Below, one piece after another: positions 28,978 to 41,500 of a stretch of DNA of 64,000 bases. The DNA is from Omphalotus guepiniiformis. Its lineage: Eukaryota; Basidiomycota; Agaricomycetes; Agaricales; Omphalotaceae. The position numbers were made by a program, and so were the translations under genes. The notes under the pieces are model-generated. The model searched no databases and was not told the origin of the DNA. It saw only the letters and a list, made by a program, of their open reading frames with translations. The stretch's first letter is position 1; each line of letters opens with the position of its first letter. The stretch lies in NCBI GenBank assembly GCA_028554645.1, contig JAQOOI010000022.1:1240001-1304000 (forward strand), written 5' to 3'.

Positions 28978-29292
28978 TGGACTTTTTATGCCTTAATCCT
29001 TAATTCACACACTACATGCAATTCACGACTAGTCACCCGATAGACCTTTTCTTGCATAAAGCAAGCTTCTTATTTTGGGACACTTGCATACCCGCATATT
29101 TAAATTCACTCTATTTCAAAACCTGCACTCGTTTTATCCTTTCTGGAATTGCATATGGTTCATTTCTCTTCTCACAGCGCCCCTTACAACCAACTGAACA
29201 GATGTTACAGGCTTAACTCTAGGTTGAATTTAATTTACTATCCATTGTACACTATATAAATGCAATCCCCGAGAATTATAGCATTATAACTT
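28978..29292. other. Convergent 3' region
   Basis: AT-rich 315-bp spacer between two stop codons. A plus-strand frame of 66 codons at 29,016 has no coding character. Probably 3' UTRs and terminators. Confidence 0.5.
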
Positions 29293-32200
29293 TCACTCAT
29301 TTTGCGCTATCTTTTGAGCACGCTTCGCCAACTACGTCAAATCTAATCAGTGAACAATCCTTGTAGATCAGAGCACATTACTTACTGCTGCTGCTAGATC
29401 CAACTGACCACCTGGGGCAGCGGGGGGTTTCGTGGCTGTGGCAACTCTAGGAGCACCTCCCGCCGCGGGCGGTCGAGGGGCTGTCGGTACCGAAGGCTTG
29501 CCGGGCACTTTCGGAGCTGGTTTGGAGGCTACAGCCGGTGGTGCGGGAGGTTTCGGTTTGTTGGCTATAGGTGGAGGAGCTGGTTTATTACCAATTACGC
29601 TGGATGGCCTTGAGCTAGAGGGCGAGTCTTCCGCGGAGGACATCGCTGGTGATTTCTTCCAAGGTGCCGCGGACCCATTTCCGGACGCAATGCCCGGAAA
29701 CACCGCCACTGGCTTAGCGTTCGCATTCGCGCTTAGAGACTGAACAGGAATTTTCGCAGGCGCTACGGGGGCTGGTTTCGCTCTTGCAGGAGGAGGCGGA
29801 GGAGAAGCATGAGCGGCTCTAGGAGGTACAAGCTCCAGGTAATTGCTCGGAGCCCAGCCTTCAACGCCGTCTTTCTTGATCAGCCACCATCCGTTTTCTT
29901 CTTCCTTCTCGACAACCTCAACCAACTCATCCTTCTTCAACGACATCTCGCCGTCCTCGCCATTGAAAGCATATTTTGCTTTATATAGAGGCACCGCTGG
30001 CTCTGCCGGAGGTGGAGGCGGGGGTGGAGGTGGAGCAGCAGCCCGTGAAGGTGGTGGAGCACGTCCCACCCCACCATTTGACTTGATAGCGGCAGCAGCT
30101 GGAGTGGGGGTAGGCTTGGGCGCAAAAGAAGGGGCACTTGGCGGAGCTGCCACAGAAGATTTGCCAGGTAATGGTTGAGCAGCGGGTTTAGGCCTGGCCT
30201 TTGGGGCAGACTTGGATTTCTGTATGGGAACTCTAAGTAAGCTGACTGCCACCATTAGATGATGCACTTACATCGGGTCCTCCGGCCCTGAGAAGCTTCC
30301 CTTGCGTGATGGGTCGAACCACTCCAGGCTTTCGCTTAGCAGGTGGACGGGATAAGCTTCCCGGAGGTTCACCAGATGAGACATGGACGGTATGACTCTT
30401 GTACAAGTCGTCCTTTTGTACGGTCTCATCTTTAATTACTTTGATCTGTGCGCGCTTCTCTTTCTTCTTTGCGTAGTCAATACTGAGGGAAAGGGTGAGC
30501 TCAGGGAACAGATACAACAGGAGAAGGCGGCTTACGTCGGCCCAATGTTGAGACTAATGCCTTGGGTGAGTGTCATGAGATTCGCGGCGAGCTCGGTCTT
30601 GAAGTAACAACTGAAGAGAGGATCGCCTTCTTCCGATATGTTCACGTTCAGACACTGTTATGACACCTGAGAATAAGGGGAAAACTGATCAAATGGGGCA
30701 CTGACCATCCAGTCATCGCGTAAATTGGACATTGCAATGCTCTTGATAGTTACAAGAGGAATTTTCCTTTCAAGAGATGTTATAGTCTGACCATCTTTGC
30801 GATTTGTGATCGCGATGTGAACTGCTTTGTGAGTCTGGAGATCGGCCAGCCTTAAAATACATTCCAACCGACTGCAAAAACACGTACCACGACAATCCAT
30901 CTAGGAGAAGGCTTACTAGAGCGGCCGAGTTTCGAAACCAGGAGCTGTATCTTGCCGCTGAATGTAACCTCGTCCCCTCCAATAGAACATTAGCAAGCTC
31001 TCGAGACTCGACGAGTAGTCCTACCTCCAATACCACAAGCAGATGCCAATTCCTCTCCAAGCGCACTTTTGCCATTGATATCCAGGTAATCGCCCATGAA
31101 TCTTCTGTAGCTGAGAAGACTGAATCTCCGACGCTCCTTTCTTCCAGCAAGAACCTGATGCCCGTAATCGCGTACCTGCGCATAGGCGATACCTTCTTTG
31201 TTATTCTTCCAGAACCTTTGTATACGCCGGGCACATTCGTGCTTATAACGCATGTAGTTTCGGAATGCACGCTGAATGCGCGCGGCCATGTTGTGCCAAT
31301 ATCGATCTCGCATAGTTTCCAATGCAAAAAGCTTCCACAAAGTCAGACATAAGAAAGAATTGAAGGCAACGGTACTTACCGTTTCAGGATTCTTAATGAA
31401 TGCTTTGGTTACACCCATCTGCCACTCATCCTTTGCAATTCCTGTATCCTGGAGAATTGCCTCGCATCCTGACTTTGCGTCGCCTGCCCAAGTGTACTCT
31501 CCGGCATAAGAAGTTCGAGGAGAAAGAAGATAAAATCGTTCCACCATCTTCTCAAACGTATTACGATAGGCAAATCCCGCTCGACGAACACGGATGTTTT
31601 CCTGCAAACCCAAGTACTTGATCTGATGAAGGATCGCTTTCTCGTCGTACTCTGTTGCGCTGCGGTTTTGATTTGGTTTAATCGTACGAATATAAGAGGG
31701 TTGAGCTTTCATGAGGTTGTCCACGAGAGCACCGGCAGAAGCCTGATTGCCCAGTGTCAGATAGCAGTTACTGGTCAGAGAAAACCAACCTACTTTAATC
31801 CTATCCCCGGCAGTAGGAGGCCTTTTCTTGCTATTTGGATCAGGCCGATCGGGGAACAGTGTCTGGAGGAATTGATTGCCACTACCCGCAATAAGATCCA
31901 GCAGATCCTTCAGTAAGGAGTCTTTATTCTTGTCGGTCATGCCAGCGACGTTATACATCACGTCTCCGGCATAATGCCTGACCAGAAATTGGGCTCCACG
32001 GGACTCGAAGTGAGCATTGGAAGACAGGGCCGATGACCTCTGGATGAAACTGTTATCGGCTGCGGTAGGGTCCGCATGAGCAGTAGCACAAGCATCATTA
32101 AGTGCAGCGAAAATTCCTGGTGGACGGCGTTCTTCTATGAGGTCGCACACGATCTTGTTGTTGAAGTACTTGATAGGTGTCCACTTGATCTGCTCTCTCA

Positions 32201-33993
32201 CGTACTCTTCCTGCTCTGTCTTCAGCGTGAGCTCAATAAAAATCTGCTGCAACTTTTCGTTGACGTAGTTGATACAGAGTTGTTCGAAAGAGTTGTCCTG
32301 TACAGGAAAGTTAGATTCCTGATATCTGCGTAACTCCCGAAAATACCCACCTCGAAAATCTCAAATCCGAAAATATCCTACGGACTGATTAGACTCACAA
32401 CGATTTCAAACTTGAGAGACCTCAGCACTCACAAGAATTCCAATAACTTGTGCATGCGCACCACGAGCTTTCATCGAGACATTGATTCTGGACACTATCC
32501 ATTCAAAAAGATTGTTATATATTGCCTTCGCCAATGCATCCCTTCCAGAGCTAGCCTGGGCTGGGTTCAACGGAACGTCGTAGATGGAACCTCTACGACC
32601 CCCTCGTTGTGTCTCCACAACACGTATGGTCAAAACTTTCTGCACCAGCGCAGAGTCGACTTCCATAAGGTAGGCCACAAAATCAGAAACTCCAGTATCA
32701 GAAATTACCGAATTTCCGCTGTCGTCCTCTTCAAACTGCACGTTTCCTAGCCATAGGATGACTGCAAGCATGCGGAATATCTCGCTTTGTTCCTGCTCAC
32801 TGAGCCCAATGACCTGCATTGCTTTCTGAGGGATTGATTAGCATTGTTCGAATTACTTGCGAGCTTACTCACAATTGTCTCGTTGTAGTCTTGAGCATCA
32901 TCTATGCCTTGTACTTCAAGGCAGTTGCTGAGACTGGTATAAGCGTAAGCTTCAGGTCCTTGAAGCCCGAACAATTCTGGAACGAAAGTGGGATCATTGT
33001 ATGACAACAAATTGGCTAGTTTAGATCAACTCACCTCGTTGTTCATCCGTCGCAGCCTTTGTGAATTGATAAAAGATATGGAAATTTCTCTCATTCTCCA
33101 CCTGGCCTACAACACGACCCTTCTCCAGCAGATAATTGGTTATTTGAGCACCAACAGGTTCACCATGTGCGTTGAACATGATCTCAAGGTATTTGCCCTA
33201 CGAGAAAGGAAGTTGAAAGAACCCAGATGCAGAGAGATATGCAGCACATACATGTCGACTGGAGTTGTTGTTCCGCAGCGTCTTAGCACACCCAAAGCTT
33301 TCTAAAAGAGGGTTCGTTGCAAGCACCATGTCTTTGATCTCCTGAATGCTGCTGTCCTGGCCGCCTGAAACCTCCGCAATATACTGCATAATTCGTTTGG
33401 CAGCCTCGGTTTTCCCTGCACCTGACTCTCCGGAAATGATAACACATTGATTTTCATGATACGCGTTCATGTTGTAATAGGCTGACTCTGCGATTGAAAA
33501 GACGTGAGGGGGTACTTCAAGTCTGTTCTTCCCTCGGTATCGCTGTAAGACTTCGTCGGTATAAATTCCAAGATCTATAGTGAGGTCAATCCCAACTGCA
33601 CATGCAAACAAACAGCCAGGGCAATACTTGCCGCGAAAAGGGTTAACTGAGATCAGGACTTGTCCGATGTAAGTGTAGATATCGCCGCCGGTCCACCGTT
33701 TCTGAAGGTTCTCGTTGATACTCTCATTGCTAATAGTCGTAAGTAATGTCATATCGGATACCCCAACTTGCTTCTTCTTGAAGCCTTCTTTCCAGTCAGC
33801 CTGATACGTGTATGCTCTTAGTATCATAAAATGTTAAAACGCAGCTTCCTTTACCTTGGCAACTTTGCCTGGAGCCCCTCCTTTCTTAGCAGGTGTGACT
33901 TTCTTGCCTGCCTTCTTGGACGGCGCCTACAACCAGTATGGTACTTGAATTAGCCATCCGGATGAATTCAAGTCATCAGAATGTACGGACCAT
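29293..33993 (-). CDS. MYO1: Class I myosin with TH1, proline-rich and SH3 tail
   Basis: This actin motor of cortical patches drives endocytosis and polarised growth. The first coding exon is just the ATG (33,993-33,991). After a 64-nt intron the protein reads [17 protein letters not shown]. The head has [21 protein letters not shown]-loop [17 protein letters not shown], Switch I NNNSSRHGKYLEI and Switch [37 protein letters not shown] carries Ser at the TEDS position, so regulation by a PAK/Cla4 kinase is likely. [11 protein letters not shown] is the actin loop. Two IQ motifs follow ([28 protein letters not shown]). The TH1 tail runs to about 30,480, then Pro-rich sequence, then SH3 ([39 protein letters not shown]). 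The last exon, after a GTAAGT intron, ends [12 protein letters not shown]. No acidic Trp end is visible. Confidence 0.95.
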
Positions 33994-34536
33994 GATGAAT
34001 GCGCAAGTCGGCTTTCAAGAAGAAAATTGGATACGGAGATGAGGAGGAGATGAGGAGGAATATGGAGAATTGTAGACTAGCTGTAGTTACTATTATTAAG
34101 AGAAGGCTGTCAGCAACAATTATCGGCAATTGCCGGCTACCAGGGCGAACACGAAACACCTCATACTCTGCACGATTGACTTCAAATACAAGATTCACGT
34201 TCTGTGTTATCCTCTTTATCCACAACAGGAGCAGTAATCCGATGGGAGTTGATTACGCCTGATGATATAGCTGAGAACCCTCCCGCCTACCTAGTACCTA
34301 GTCTCCTACTCATTTTCGAGCCTAGGCTGACGTTGACGACGGTATCACTCAAGTCCACGATTTTCAGTTGTTCGATCGTGCAGCGAGAAACGATCCATTT
34401 TGAACGACTCCAACGCCTATTGAGCTCGATCAAGAGCGGCGGCCTGGAAGTGCCTTGGAACACTCCGATTTATCGTATTATGTATGCTATCCTTGGTGTA
34501 GTTCGAGCAGCGTAAATGAACATATATGCTCTGTGA
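33994..34536. other. Spacer between the myosin and UCS chaperone genes
   Basis: 543 bp holding the myosin promoter and the chaperone 3' end. Two plus-strand open frames (87 and 103 codons) overlap here but show no recognisable features; I do not call them genes. Confidence 0.4.
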
Positions 34537-36540
34537 CTAACTTGTATTCAGTAGGAATTTAAGAGCCTCCGTAGCTGGTTGCAGTATCTGCTGTGATTCA
34601 CTATTCTTCATAGCATTACCTAGAGCCCTATCGAGTCCCGCATTTCTTGCTTCGACGCGAATGTTCTGCTGAACTGCTTTGTCTTTGATGCCAAGAAGAA
34701 AATTGCAAGTGCAAACGATTCCCCGATGTACGAGTCCAGGGTGGCCTTCATCCACCTGCTCGTCTTCTGTCTCGTCCTCTGGAACAACAGATGGATCAAT
34801 TAACCGCGTCAAGACAGGAAGTACCCGATGGCGCTCGTGCTGCAAGGACAGCAAGGCTGCACATGCACTGGGTGAAGATGTCAGAGTGGCAAGTGCACCC
34901 GACGCAGCCAACCTAGTCTGAAGATCTTCTGCATCGGATAATGCAAGGATTACGTGTATCTTGGAACTGCCAGCTTTAGATATCTCTGAACCGCCATATC
35001 TTTCGAATACCGTGTCAGAGCCAGCGATCAAGTTGCAGATGAGTTCCACCGACGCCCGCTGAACCAGTGGATGATCATCCAGCATGAGCAACTCGACTTT
35101 GTTTAGGAGACCTTTGAATTCGGCGATTCGGGACGAGATTTCAGGGCTGGCAGATGCAAGGTTGGTCAATGCCATGAGAGCCTCGAACCGCTGCAACTGA
35201 GTAGCAGAGGAGTGCTGAAGCATTAGAGAGAAGGGGCGAATCGCGTCATACATTGTGCCGACATTAGGCCCAAAAACTGCAACAGGAGATGATGTTATGG
35301 CGAGTTTTGCTAGGGCTTGTATAGGCTGTAGATGTACAGGGTCCAAATCAGCGTTTTCTTTGGATTCGGAGAGCGCCTTCTGTATCAAGAGGTTCAGAAG
35401 CTTTGCGCCTCCGTGTTGTAGAACTAAGCCTCGATTATCCTTGTCGGTGACTATATGAAGCAATGCTTGTCCTGCATTTATTCTGATTCCAGGAGTATCT
35501 GTCGAAGGCGTAACCGATGCAAAGACACCCAGAACACCTGCCGATAGCAATTTCTTAATTCTCTCCTTGACCCTCAAATCGTCATTGAGCGGGCTCGACG
35601 TGTCCAAAGATTTGGTGCTCGATTTCGCCAAACTCTTGAGTCTTTCCATCTGCTTCTGTTCGTCTGTAAGCTGAGGACGGTAAGCGCAGATGTTCGTTAT
35701 GATTACAAGAATTCCGTAGAGCACAGTGGGAGCGAAATCATTTGTGGGGGCTCTGCGCTTGGAAACGAGCGCAAAGAGTCCTTTGAGAAGTTGTGGATCG
35801 CTGGATAACTCTTCCTTGATCATTGGGTCGGTACTCAAGTATACGAGCCCTTCTACTGCATCTGCCAAAGAAGATTGATCACCACCATCAAGGACGAGTC
35901 TCTTCATCACCGATGCTAATTCCATATCTGCAACTTGCTTTTCATCGAGCACTGGAGCGGCGGATGGATCCGCAGCATTATCAGCACTGCTACCCTTCGT
36001 CAATTTAATCAACGCAATAGCAGCAGCAGCACGCAAAGCGGGATCTAGGGTAGTACTTGATTTGCTTTCAAGCCAACGGGTGGCTTGAGACGACAGAGCT
36101 GCGCGAGTGGGCTTGTAGCCACAAGCCTGACTCAAAAGGTGGGCAACCTGTAAGGATAGCTGGGCTGATGGTGCGAGTTCCACACTATCCATAATCAATT
36201 CCTGGACCATGTCCTGCTGAAAAATGGAGACTGCAGATTGCCAGTCCACTTGGAAAAGGGCAGTGAGAAGGGAAATTCCAACCAAAAGATCGTTCTCATT
36301 AGTTTCTTCGAGCCGAGGCATAATCAGCGGTGCGAATATTTTCACAAGTGCCTCTGTCCCCGCTTCTCCTTGTTGATTGGGTTGAGACTGCCGTACGCCC
36401 TGACAAAAAGCGGATAAGATGAGATACGTTTTGGAACGCGACTCTGAGGACTGGGATGGCAAGAATGCAGTTGTGAGATATGATAATTCATCCGGAAGAA
36501 CAGTGGTAGAGATAAAACTTTGTTGTCCGTTAGAAGCCAT
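34537..36540 (-). CDS. SHE4: UCS-domain myosin chaperone (She4/CRO1/UNC-45 family)
   Basis: A single exon of 667 residues, built of armadillo-like helical repeats with no TPR domain, like fungal She4/Rng3/CRO1. The family folds and stabilises myosin heads; in yeast She4 acts on the class I myosins Myo3 and Myo5 and on class V Myo4. Recognisable pieces are the N-terminal region around VGISLLTALFQVDWQSAV, the middle ATVLYGILVIITNICAYRPQL, and the UCS core: SATQLQRFEALMALTNLAS, HPLVQRASVELICNLIAGS and AEDLQTRLAASGALATLTS. It ends with GHPGLVHRGIVCTCNFLLG and ATEALKFLLNTS. The second motif fits UCS signatures with Tyr-Arg-Pro after the helix. It lies directly upstream of class I myosin on the same strand and is divergent from TRM6 by 75 bp. 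The symbol is by family. Confidence 0.9.
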   Translation of the reverse strand: MASNGQQSFISTTVLPDELSYLTTAFLPSQSSESRSKTYLILSAFCQGVRQSQPNQQGEAGTEALVKIFAPLIMPRLEETNENDLLVGISLLTALFQVDWQSAVSIFQQDMVQELIMDSVELAPSAQLSLQVAHLLSQACGYKPTRAALSSQATRWLESKSSTTLDPALRAAAAIALIKLTKGSSADNAADPSAAPVLDEKQVADMELASVMKRLVLDGGDQSSLADAVEGLVYLSTDPMIKEELSSDPQLLKGLFALVSKRRAPTNDFAPTVLYGILVIITNICAYRPQLTDEQKQMERLKSLAKSSTKSLDTSSPLNDDLRVKERIKKLLSAGVLGVFASVTPSTDTPGIRINAGQALLHIVTDKDNRGLVLQHGGAKLLNLLIQKALSESKENADLDPVHLQPIQALAKLAITSSPVAVFGPNVGTMYDAIRPFSLMLQHSSATQLQRFEALMALTNLASASPEISSRIAEFKGLLNKVELLMLDDHPLVQRASVELICNLIAGSDTVFERYGGSEISKAGSSKIHVILALSDAEDLQTRLAASGALATLTSSPSACAALLSLQHERHRVLPVLTRLIDPSVVPEDETEDEQVDEGHPGLVHRGIVCTCNFLLGIKDKAVQQNIRVEARNAGLDRALGNAMKNSESQQILQPATEALKFLLNTS

Positions 36541-36615
36541 GACTATGGGAAGGAGGATCGATTGTGAGCGCTTGATGCGCTCGTTTTGGATGCTTTGCTC
36601 TCATTTGCTATCAAC
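36541..36615. promoter_or_regulatory. 75-bp divergent promoter between the UCS chaperone and TRM6
   Basis: Only 75 bp separate the two start codons, so both promoters and leaders must overlap or extend into the opposite gene. I see no TATA box in it. Confidence 0.5.
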
Positions 36616-38398
36616 ATGTCAATCGTCAACTCAATCCCTTCAAACATTCAGGCCGGAGATTCTGTTCTAGTGAGGCAGCCTAACGGAGATGTTCGAAGTA
36701 TAAAACTCGACCGGGACTCGTGCGTTTCTGTTCCAATGGTGCAATCTTGCTTTGCAGCGGCGGAGGGACATGTCTAATTATTTGTAGTATTGTCGCGGTC
36801 GGTCGTGTGGGCTCTTTCTATGCGAATGAGTTGATTGGTCAACCTTATGGCTTTTCCTACGAAATGGTCGGAAAGAAACTCAAGGTCCTTCCTCCTCGAG
36901 CACTTGCGGAAGTTGGTATGACATATTCAACTCTTTTCCACTCCGCATCTGAAGGTGTTCACCAGAGGACACCGAGGCCACAAATGAACTCATAAATGAT
37001 GGGGAGTTCGTTCAGCCTCTCACCTTGGGGGAAATACAGGCTTTAAAACAGTCCGGACTACATGCTTCAGTATGTGCAGATTTCCTGGTTTCATCAGTGA
37101 GATAATGATTAGTTTTTCTCTAGGAAATAATTAAGAAACAAATAGAGCAGCACGCCAACTATTCTCTCAAAACTGAGTATAGCAAGGAAAAGTACAAAAA
37201 GCGCAAGGAGGCAAAGTATTCCAAGTCTTTCACCACAATTGAACCGACGATATACAATGTTTGCGAGTATTGGTTTAACAAAGACCAGAATCGAATTCGA
37301 GACATTCGCCCAGATACGCTATCTCAATTGCTGAACCTCGCTGGAGTACGACCCAACGGAAGATATCTCGTTGTTGACGATGCTTCCGGTCTGGTTGTTG
37401 CTGCAATTCTCGAGAGAATGGGGGGTTAGGAAAATTTCATGACAGTATCTTGGTTTTACACTGACACACAATTAGGCTCAGGTCGATTGCTCACCATATG
37501 TGATACCGATTCACCACCTGCGTACCCCATAACGGTCAACATGAACTTCTCACCAGAGATGCTTAAAACATCATTAGCGTCTCTGAATTGGGCGACTTCC
37601 CAGGAGGACTATATATCAAGTAAGCAGCTCTCCTATGTCTTCTAGCGTTCTCCTCCTAATTAGCCTCCAGTACAAGCGCCATCCGATATCGCGCCCGAAA
37701 GCATCAGGTCTGATCGTCAAAGGGCCAGACTAAAAAAACGAAAAGTCGTTCACGATACGCTAGAAAGCACTAGAGAAGAGCTTTTCGCCGGAGAGTTTGA
37801 AGCGTGAGTCAAAACAAGCTATCCTCGCCTACACCTTCTGAGACTGACAGAACTTTACATCCTGCAGTCTCGTCATTGCAAGTCAATATGACCCCTCCTC
37901 CATATTAGACCGACTGGTACCATACCTCGCCGGCTCTGCTCCAATAGTCGTTCAAAGCCCCCATATACAGGTATGAAAGCTCTGGCATATGTATTCAAGT
38001 CTTTAAACGGGCTCCAGGTTTTAATAGATCTTCAAAACAAGCTGCGCAACACGCCAGGCTTTTTAGGTCCCAATGTTACAGAAGGCTGGCTACGAAGATA
38101 TCAGGTTAATCCACCTCTCCAATCATCGTTTCTGCATCCATCTGACCGTTCTTTAGGTTCTCCCAGGACGAACACATCCAATGATGAATACATCAGGGTC
38201 AGGCGGCTACATTCTGCATGTCATTAAAGTGTATGTACTCTCACTGTTCCTGCGTACTTGCAAGCGTTCCTCACACACCATGGTAGATATGACGATCCTT
38301 CTGCAAACTCTGTGGTTTCGAATCGCCATCGAAACAAAAAGTCCAAAAGCGATTCCGCCGATAACGAGGAGTTTGAAGCAGCCACATCCGGCAGCTAA
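36616..38398 (+). CDS. TRM6: tRNA (m1A58) methyltransferase non-catalytic subunit Trm6/Gcd10
   Basis: This is the partner of Trm61 that makes 1-methyladenosine at position 58 of tRNA, including initiator tRNA, in the nucleus. The start MSIVNSIPSNIQAGDSVLVR is followed by an OB-like barrel (PNGDVRSIKLDRDS; VAVGRVGSFYANELIGQPYG; FSYEMVGKKLKVLPP). Next are LTLGEIQALKQSGLHASEII and the helix KYKKRKEAKYSKSFTTIEPT. The Rossmann-like half has YWFNKDQNRIRDIRPDTLSQ, RPNGRYLVVDDASGLVVAAI, LERMGG, and SGRLLTICDTDSPPAYPI. The C-terminus has FLGPNVTEGWLRRYQVLPG, then HPMMNTSGSGGYILHVIKV, then a basic tail ending EFEAATSGS. All are family features. The last intron (GTATGT near 38,230) is needed to reach this stop. 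Several short introns; complete. Confidence 0.93.
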
Positions 38399-38532
38399 AT
38401 GGGAAATAGTTTCTGGATTCCTTGCCTCATTTACCTTTATATTATAAGTGAATAATAAAGTGGGTACATGGATCCGAGTCCTGTGTTCCAACATTGTAAC
38501 TAAAGTGTCTCGAGTGAAGTTCATTCTACAAT

Positions 38533-41500
38533 TACAGTGGGCGTGTCGTGGTCGTGTGTTCGTGGCGGTCATGATTTGTTAAGGGAGTAGCATTGGATTC
38601 GGGAAACAGAGCTGAGAAAACCTGTACTGACTGTTAGCGTACGAAGAAGAGCACATTCAACGAGACAGACCTCATCTACAATGGTGTACGCAATGTGCTG
38701 GTTCAAACGCCGATTCTGCAGAACTGCAAATATTCGACGAGCTCCTCTTCGAGCATTGGAACGCCCAATCATATTGGCGGCCAAATCTGACAGAGAAATG
38801 AGAATTGAAGGCTGGCATGAAGTAGACAACGAATTTACCTGGTACTAGATATGATAGTTTTCGGTTGGCTTCTTCCCTAGTTCGTAACTTTTCCTCACTT
38901 GTCCGAGGAATACTGGGGGGTTTCAGCTTTCCTCCAGGCCATAAACCATCGCGGAAAAGTTTGATATAAGACATGATCCGAGGTTCGTCTAATAGAGATT
39001 TGACTGTCTCCCGAATTTTCCTGAGGGTGTGTGAGTGATTCCCAGAATTGTAAAGAAGACCGCGTGTCCTTACCGTTCAATTGTGCCGCCGAGTACTTGC
39101 TGCAAAATGATGACAACAGCCTGTTTCCGAAGCCAGTTGTTTTTCTTATCTAGCTCGAATATCGCGAGTAGAAGGTCACTGATTGGAGCGCTGAAGCTGG
39201 ATGTACTGGATTCCCCATCCAAGGGTTTCAAATCGGCAGACATTTGCATTAGCGCCGCGTCAGGAGCTGTCTTTCCAGAGACATTGAGAGCCTGCACCAC
39301 TAAATCCTCGTCAGTTACCCCGGAGCCTACTATCCCAGCGAGCTCGGCAGCTTGGCGAGTAAGGCGCTGAATAATGACATCCAGCATCGATTGCCCAAAG
39401 ATCATGTCGTCGATACTCGTGGTCACCGACCGGTAAACATTGCGAACGAGGTTCGTTCCAGAGAAGGGACTTCGCGAGCTACTAGGTGTAGGAATATGCT
39501 CCGAAGCGACAAACGGGGACTCCCGAGATAGAAAGGCTCGCAGCTCGTCGCTTTCGCATACAGCCGGAATCGATATCAAATTCTGTGCATTCTTGACATT
39601 AATACCACTAATGAAACCTTCAGCTGGCACACAGCACTCGCCTGCAAGTACTTCTCCAGGCCCACTCTCCGAGCGTCCACAAAACTGCCAGACAGCGCGG
39701 TAACAAGTCGCTTTCCGGGGAATTCCAAATTTTTCACGAGAGCGTACTTTTCCCGTAACTTGTTGTGCATATTCAAAAACTCGTTGTACCGTCGGGCGAC
39801 GACCCACCCGGAGGCAAAACCACCATCGGGTACGAGCTGTTGTACTTCCACCAAGTATCGTACAACAGATTTCCCATCTTCCTCTCCTACAGTGGAACTG
39901 ACGATTAAAACCTTAGTACGATCAGAAATAAGACGATTCGCCGACTCTTGCTGCTCATACTGAAGCTTTTGGAATTTGAGCTCTCTGAGTTCTCGATTCA
40001 TCGAAGATTTTGAGGTGCTCAGAAGCCTCAATTCTTGGTTGTCTCCCGTCAGCTCAGCCTTCTTGATGAGGTTATCGAGCATCAACTCTTGAGCTTGCAG
40101 TCTGGCAATATTGTCGCTCAGTCTGGCAATCTCGTAGGACAACTGAAGATCCCCTGGTCCAGCTAACTGAAAAGATCCAGGGTCATCGTCGGCCTCCTCA
40201 TGAGCATCATCTCCCTCAACTTCGACATCATTCTCAATCTCGTCGCTCTCCGATGTCGATCTCCTCAAGCGACCAGTAGGTGAACGTGGTGACAAAAACA
40301 TGGACACACGGTCGTCCGACTCTCGACGCGGAACTCTGCTGTGACTTTTGTCTTCCAAAGCCATGATATCGGTTAGAGCAGCTTGTATTGCCTCCATACG
40401 TTGTTCTTCTGCTCTTTGAGCGCGGTCGTCCGGATCATCGAACAAAGGAGCCCTCGAAGATTCAGAAGATGAATCCGCGATCGGAGACATGAGGACCTCA
40501 ATATTGGTCGGCGCAACTCGAGCTTGATACGAGGGAAGAGAAGCGATTGACTTGCTAGACTGGCCTGATCCCGAGCTTGCCGTGCGGTGCATAGGGAAAC
40601 CGGGAGCTGATTCTGACCTAGGGAGAGACTGAGGGTGTCTACCCGACGTAGACGCAGGATAATCTGAGGAATGAGCTGGAGACAAGCTCTTCTCCTTGAG
40701 AGCAGGTTCAGGAAGTTTCCGACTCCCAAAATCTGAATCGTTCATGACACGGAACCAAAGTTCTGAGCTACCAAAATCCTCGAAATCCTGTTCCATGTCA
40801 CGCTCAACCTGCCGCTGGGCCAGAAGAACGCTTTTGCGTACTCTCCTTTGATCAACAGGAGAAACGTTCAAGTCACCGCGAGCAAATGCACGGATGGAAT
40901 CGACATATTTCTTTGGTATCGATGATAGTACTGGGTGAGGAGTGCCTGAGAAGTACAAATCATTTATCATGGATATGTCTTCTTTGACTGTAATGGCAGT
41001 TGACATGTCTTGGATAGTCTCGTCCTCATCGTCCTCAGAGCTCGAGTCGACGGACTCGAGAGGATTCTTAAAGGTTTCAACGGTCAACCAAAATTGGACA
41101 AGGAGTGAACGATGCCGTCGGTCCATAAACTCCATGAAATATGAGAGTGAGCTTGGATTGCTGAGAATGTCGCGCAATGTGATACCAGATTTGGATGGGC
41201 CTCCCGTGTCCTGATAGATCGTTTGCTTTTGCTGTAGGAAAAGTTAATAAACTTGTTTCGATCGATCGGCTAAAACACAAACCGAATCGTCGCCACCTCC
41301 CAGATCGTGGATCCGCTGCTCAACTTTCCGCTTGGCTGTATATAGCCTGTCAAGGAATGCCACAACATCCTCAGTTCGTTCGCCGTTGATCCAATCGTCC
41401 TTCTCATGATTAGCTACACAAAGGTCGTTAAACACATAACATCAAGTCATTCCGTAGTCTCGCACCGAGAAGCATCCTGGTACTTCTAATCTCCCTCAGC

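Noticed and set aside
29432..30178. Gly/Ala-rich open frames on the plus strand
   Set aside because: They are antisense shadows of the Pro/Ala-rich tail of myosin I, which has strong domain support.
34204..34515. 103-codon plus-strand frame between the myosin and UCS genes
   Set aside because: Composition is not persuasive and it overlaps the expected myosin promoter; no family likeness.
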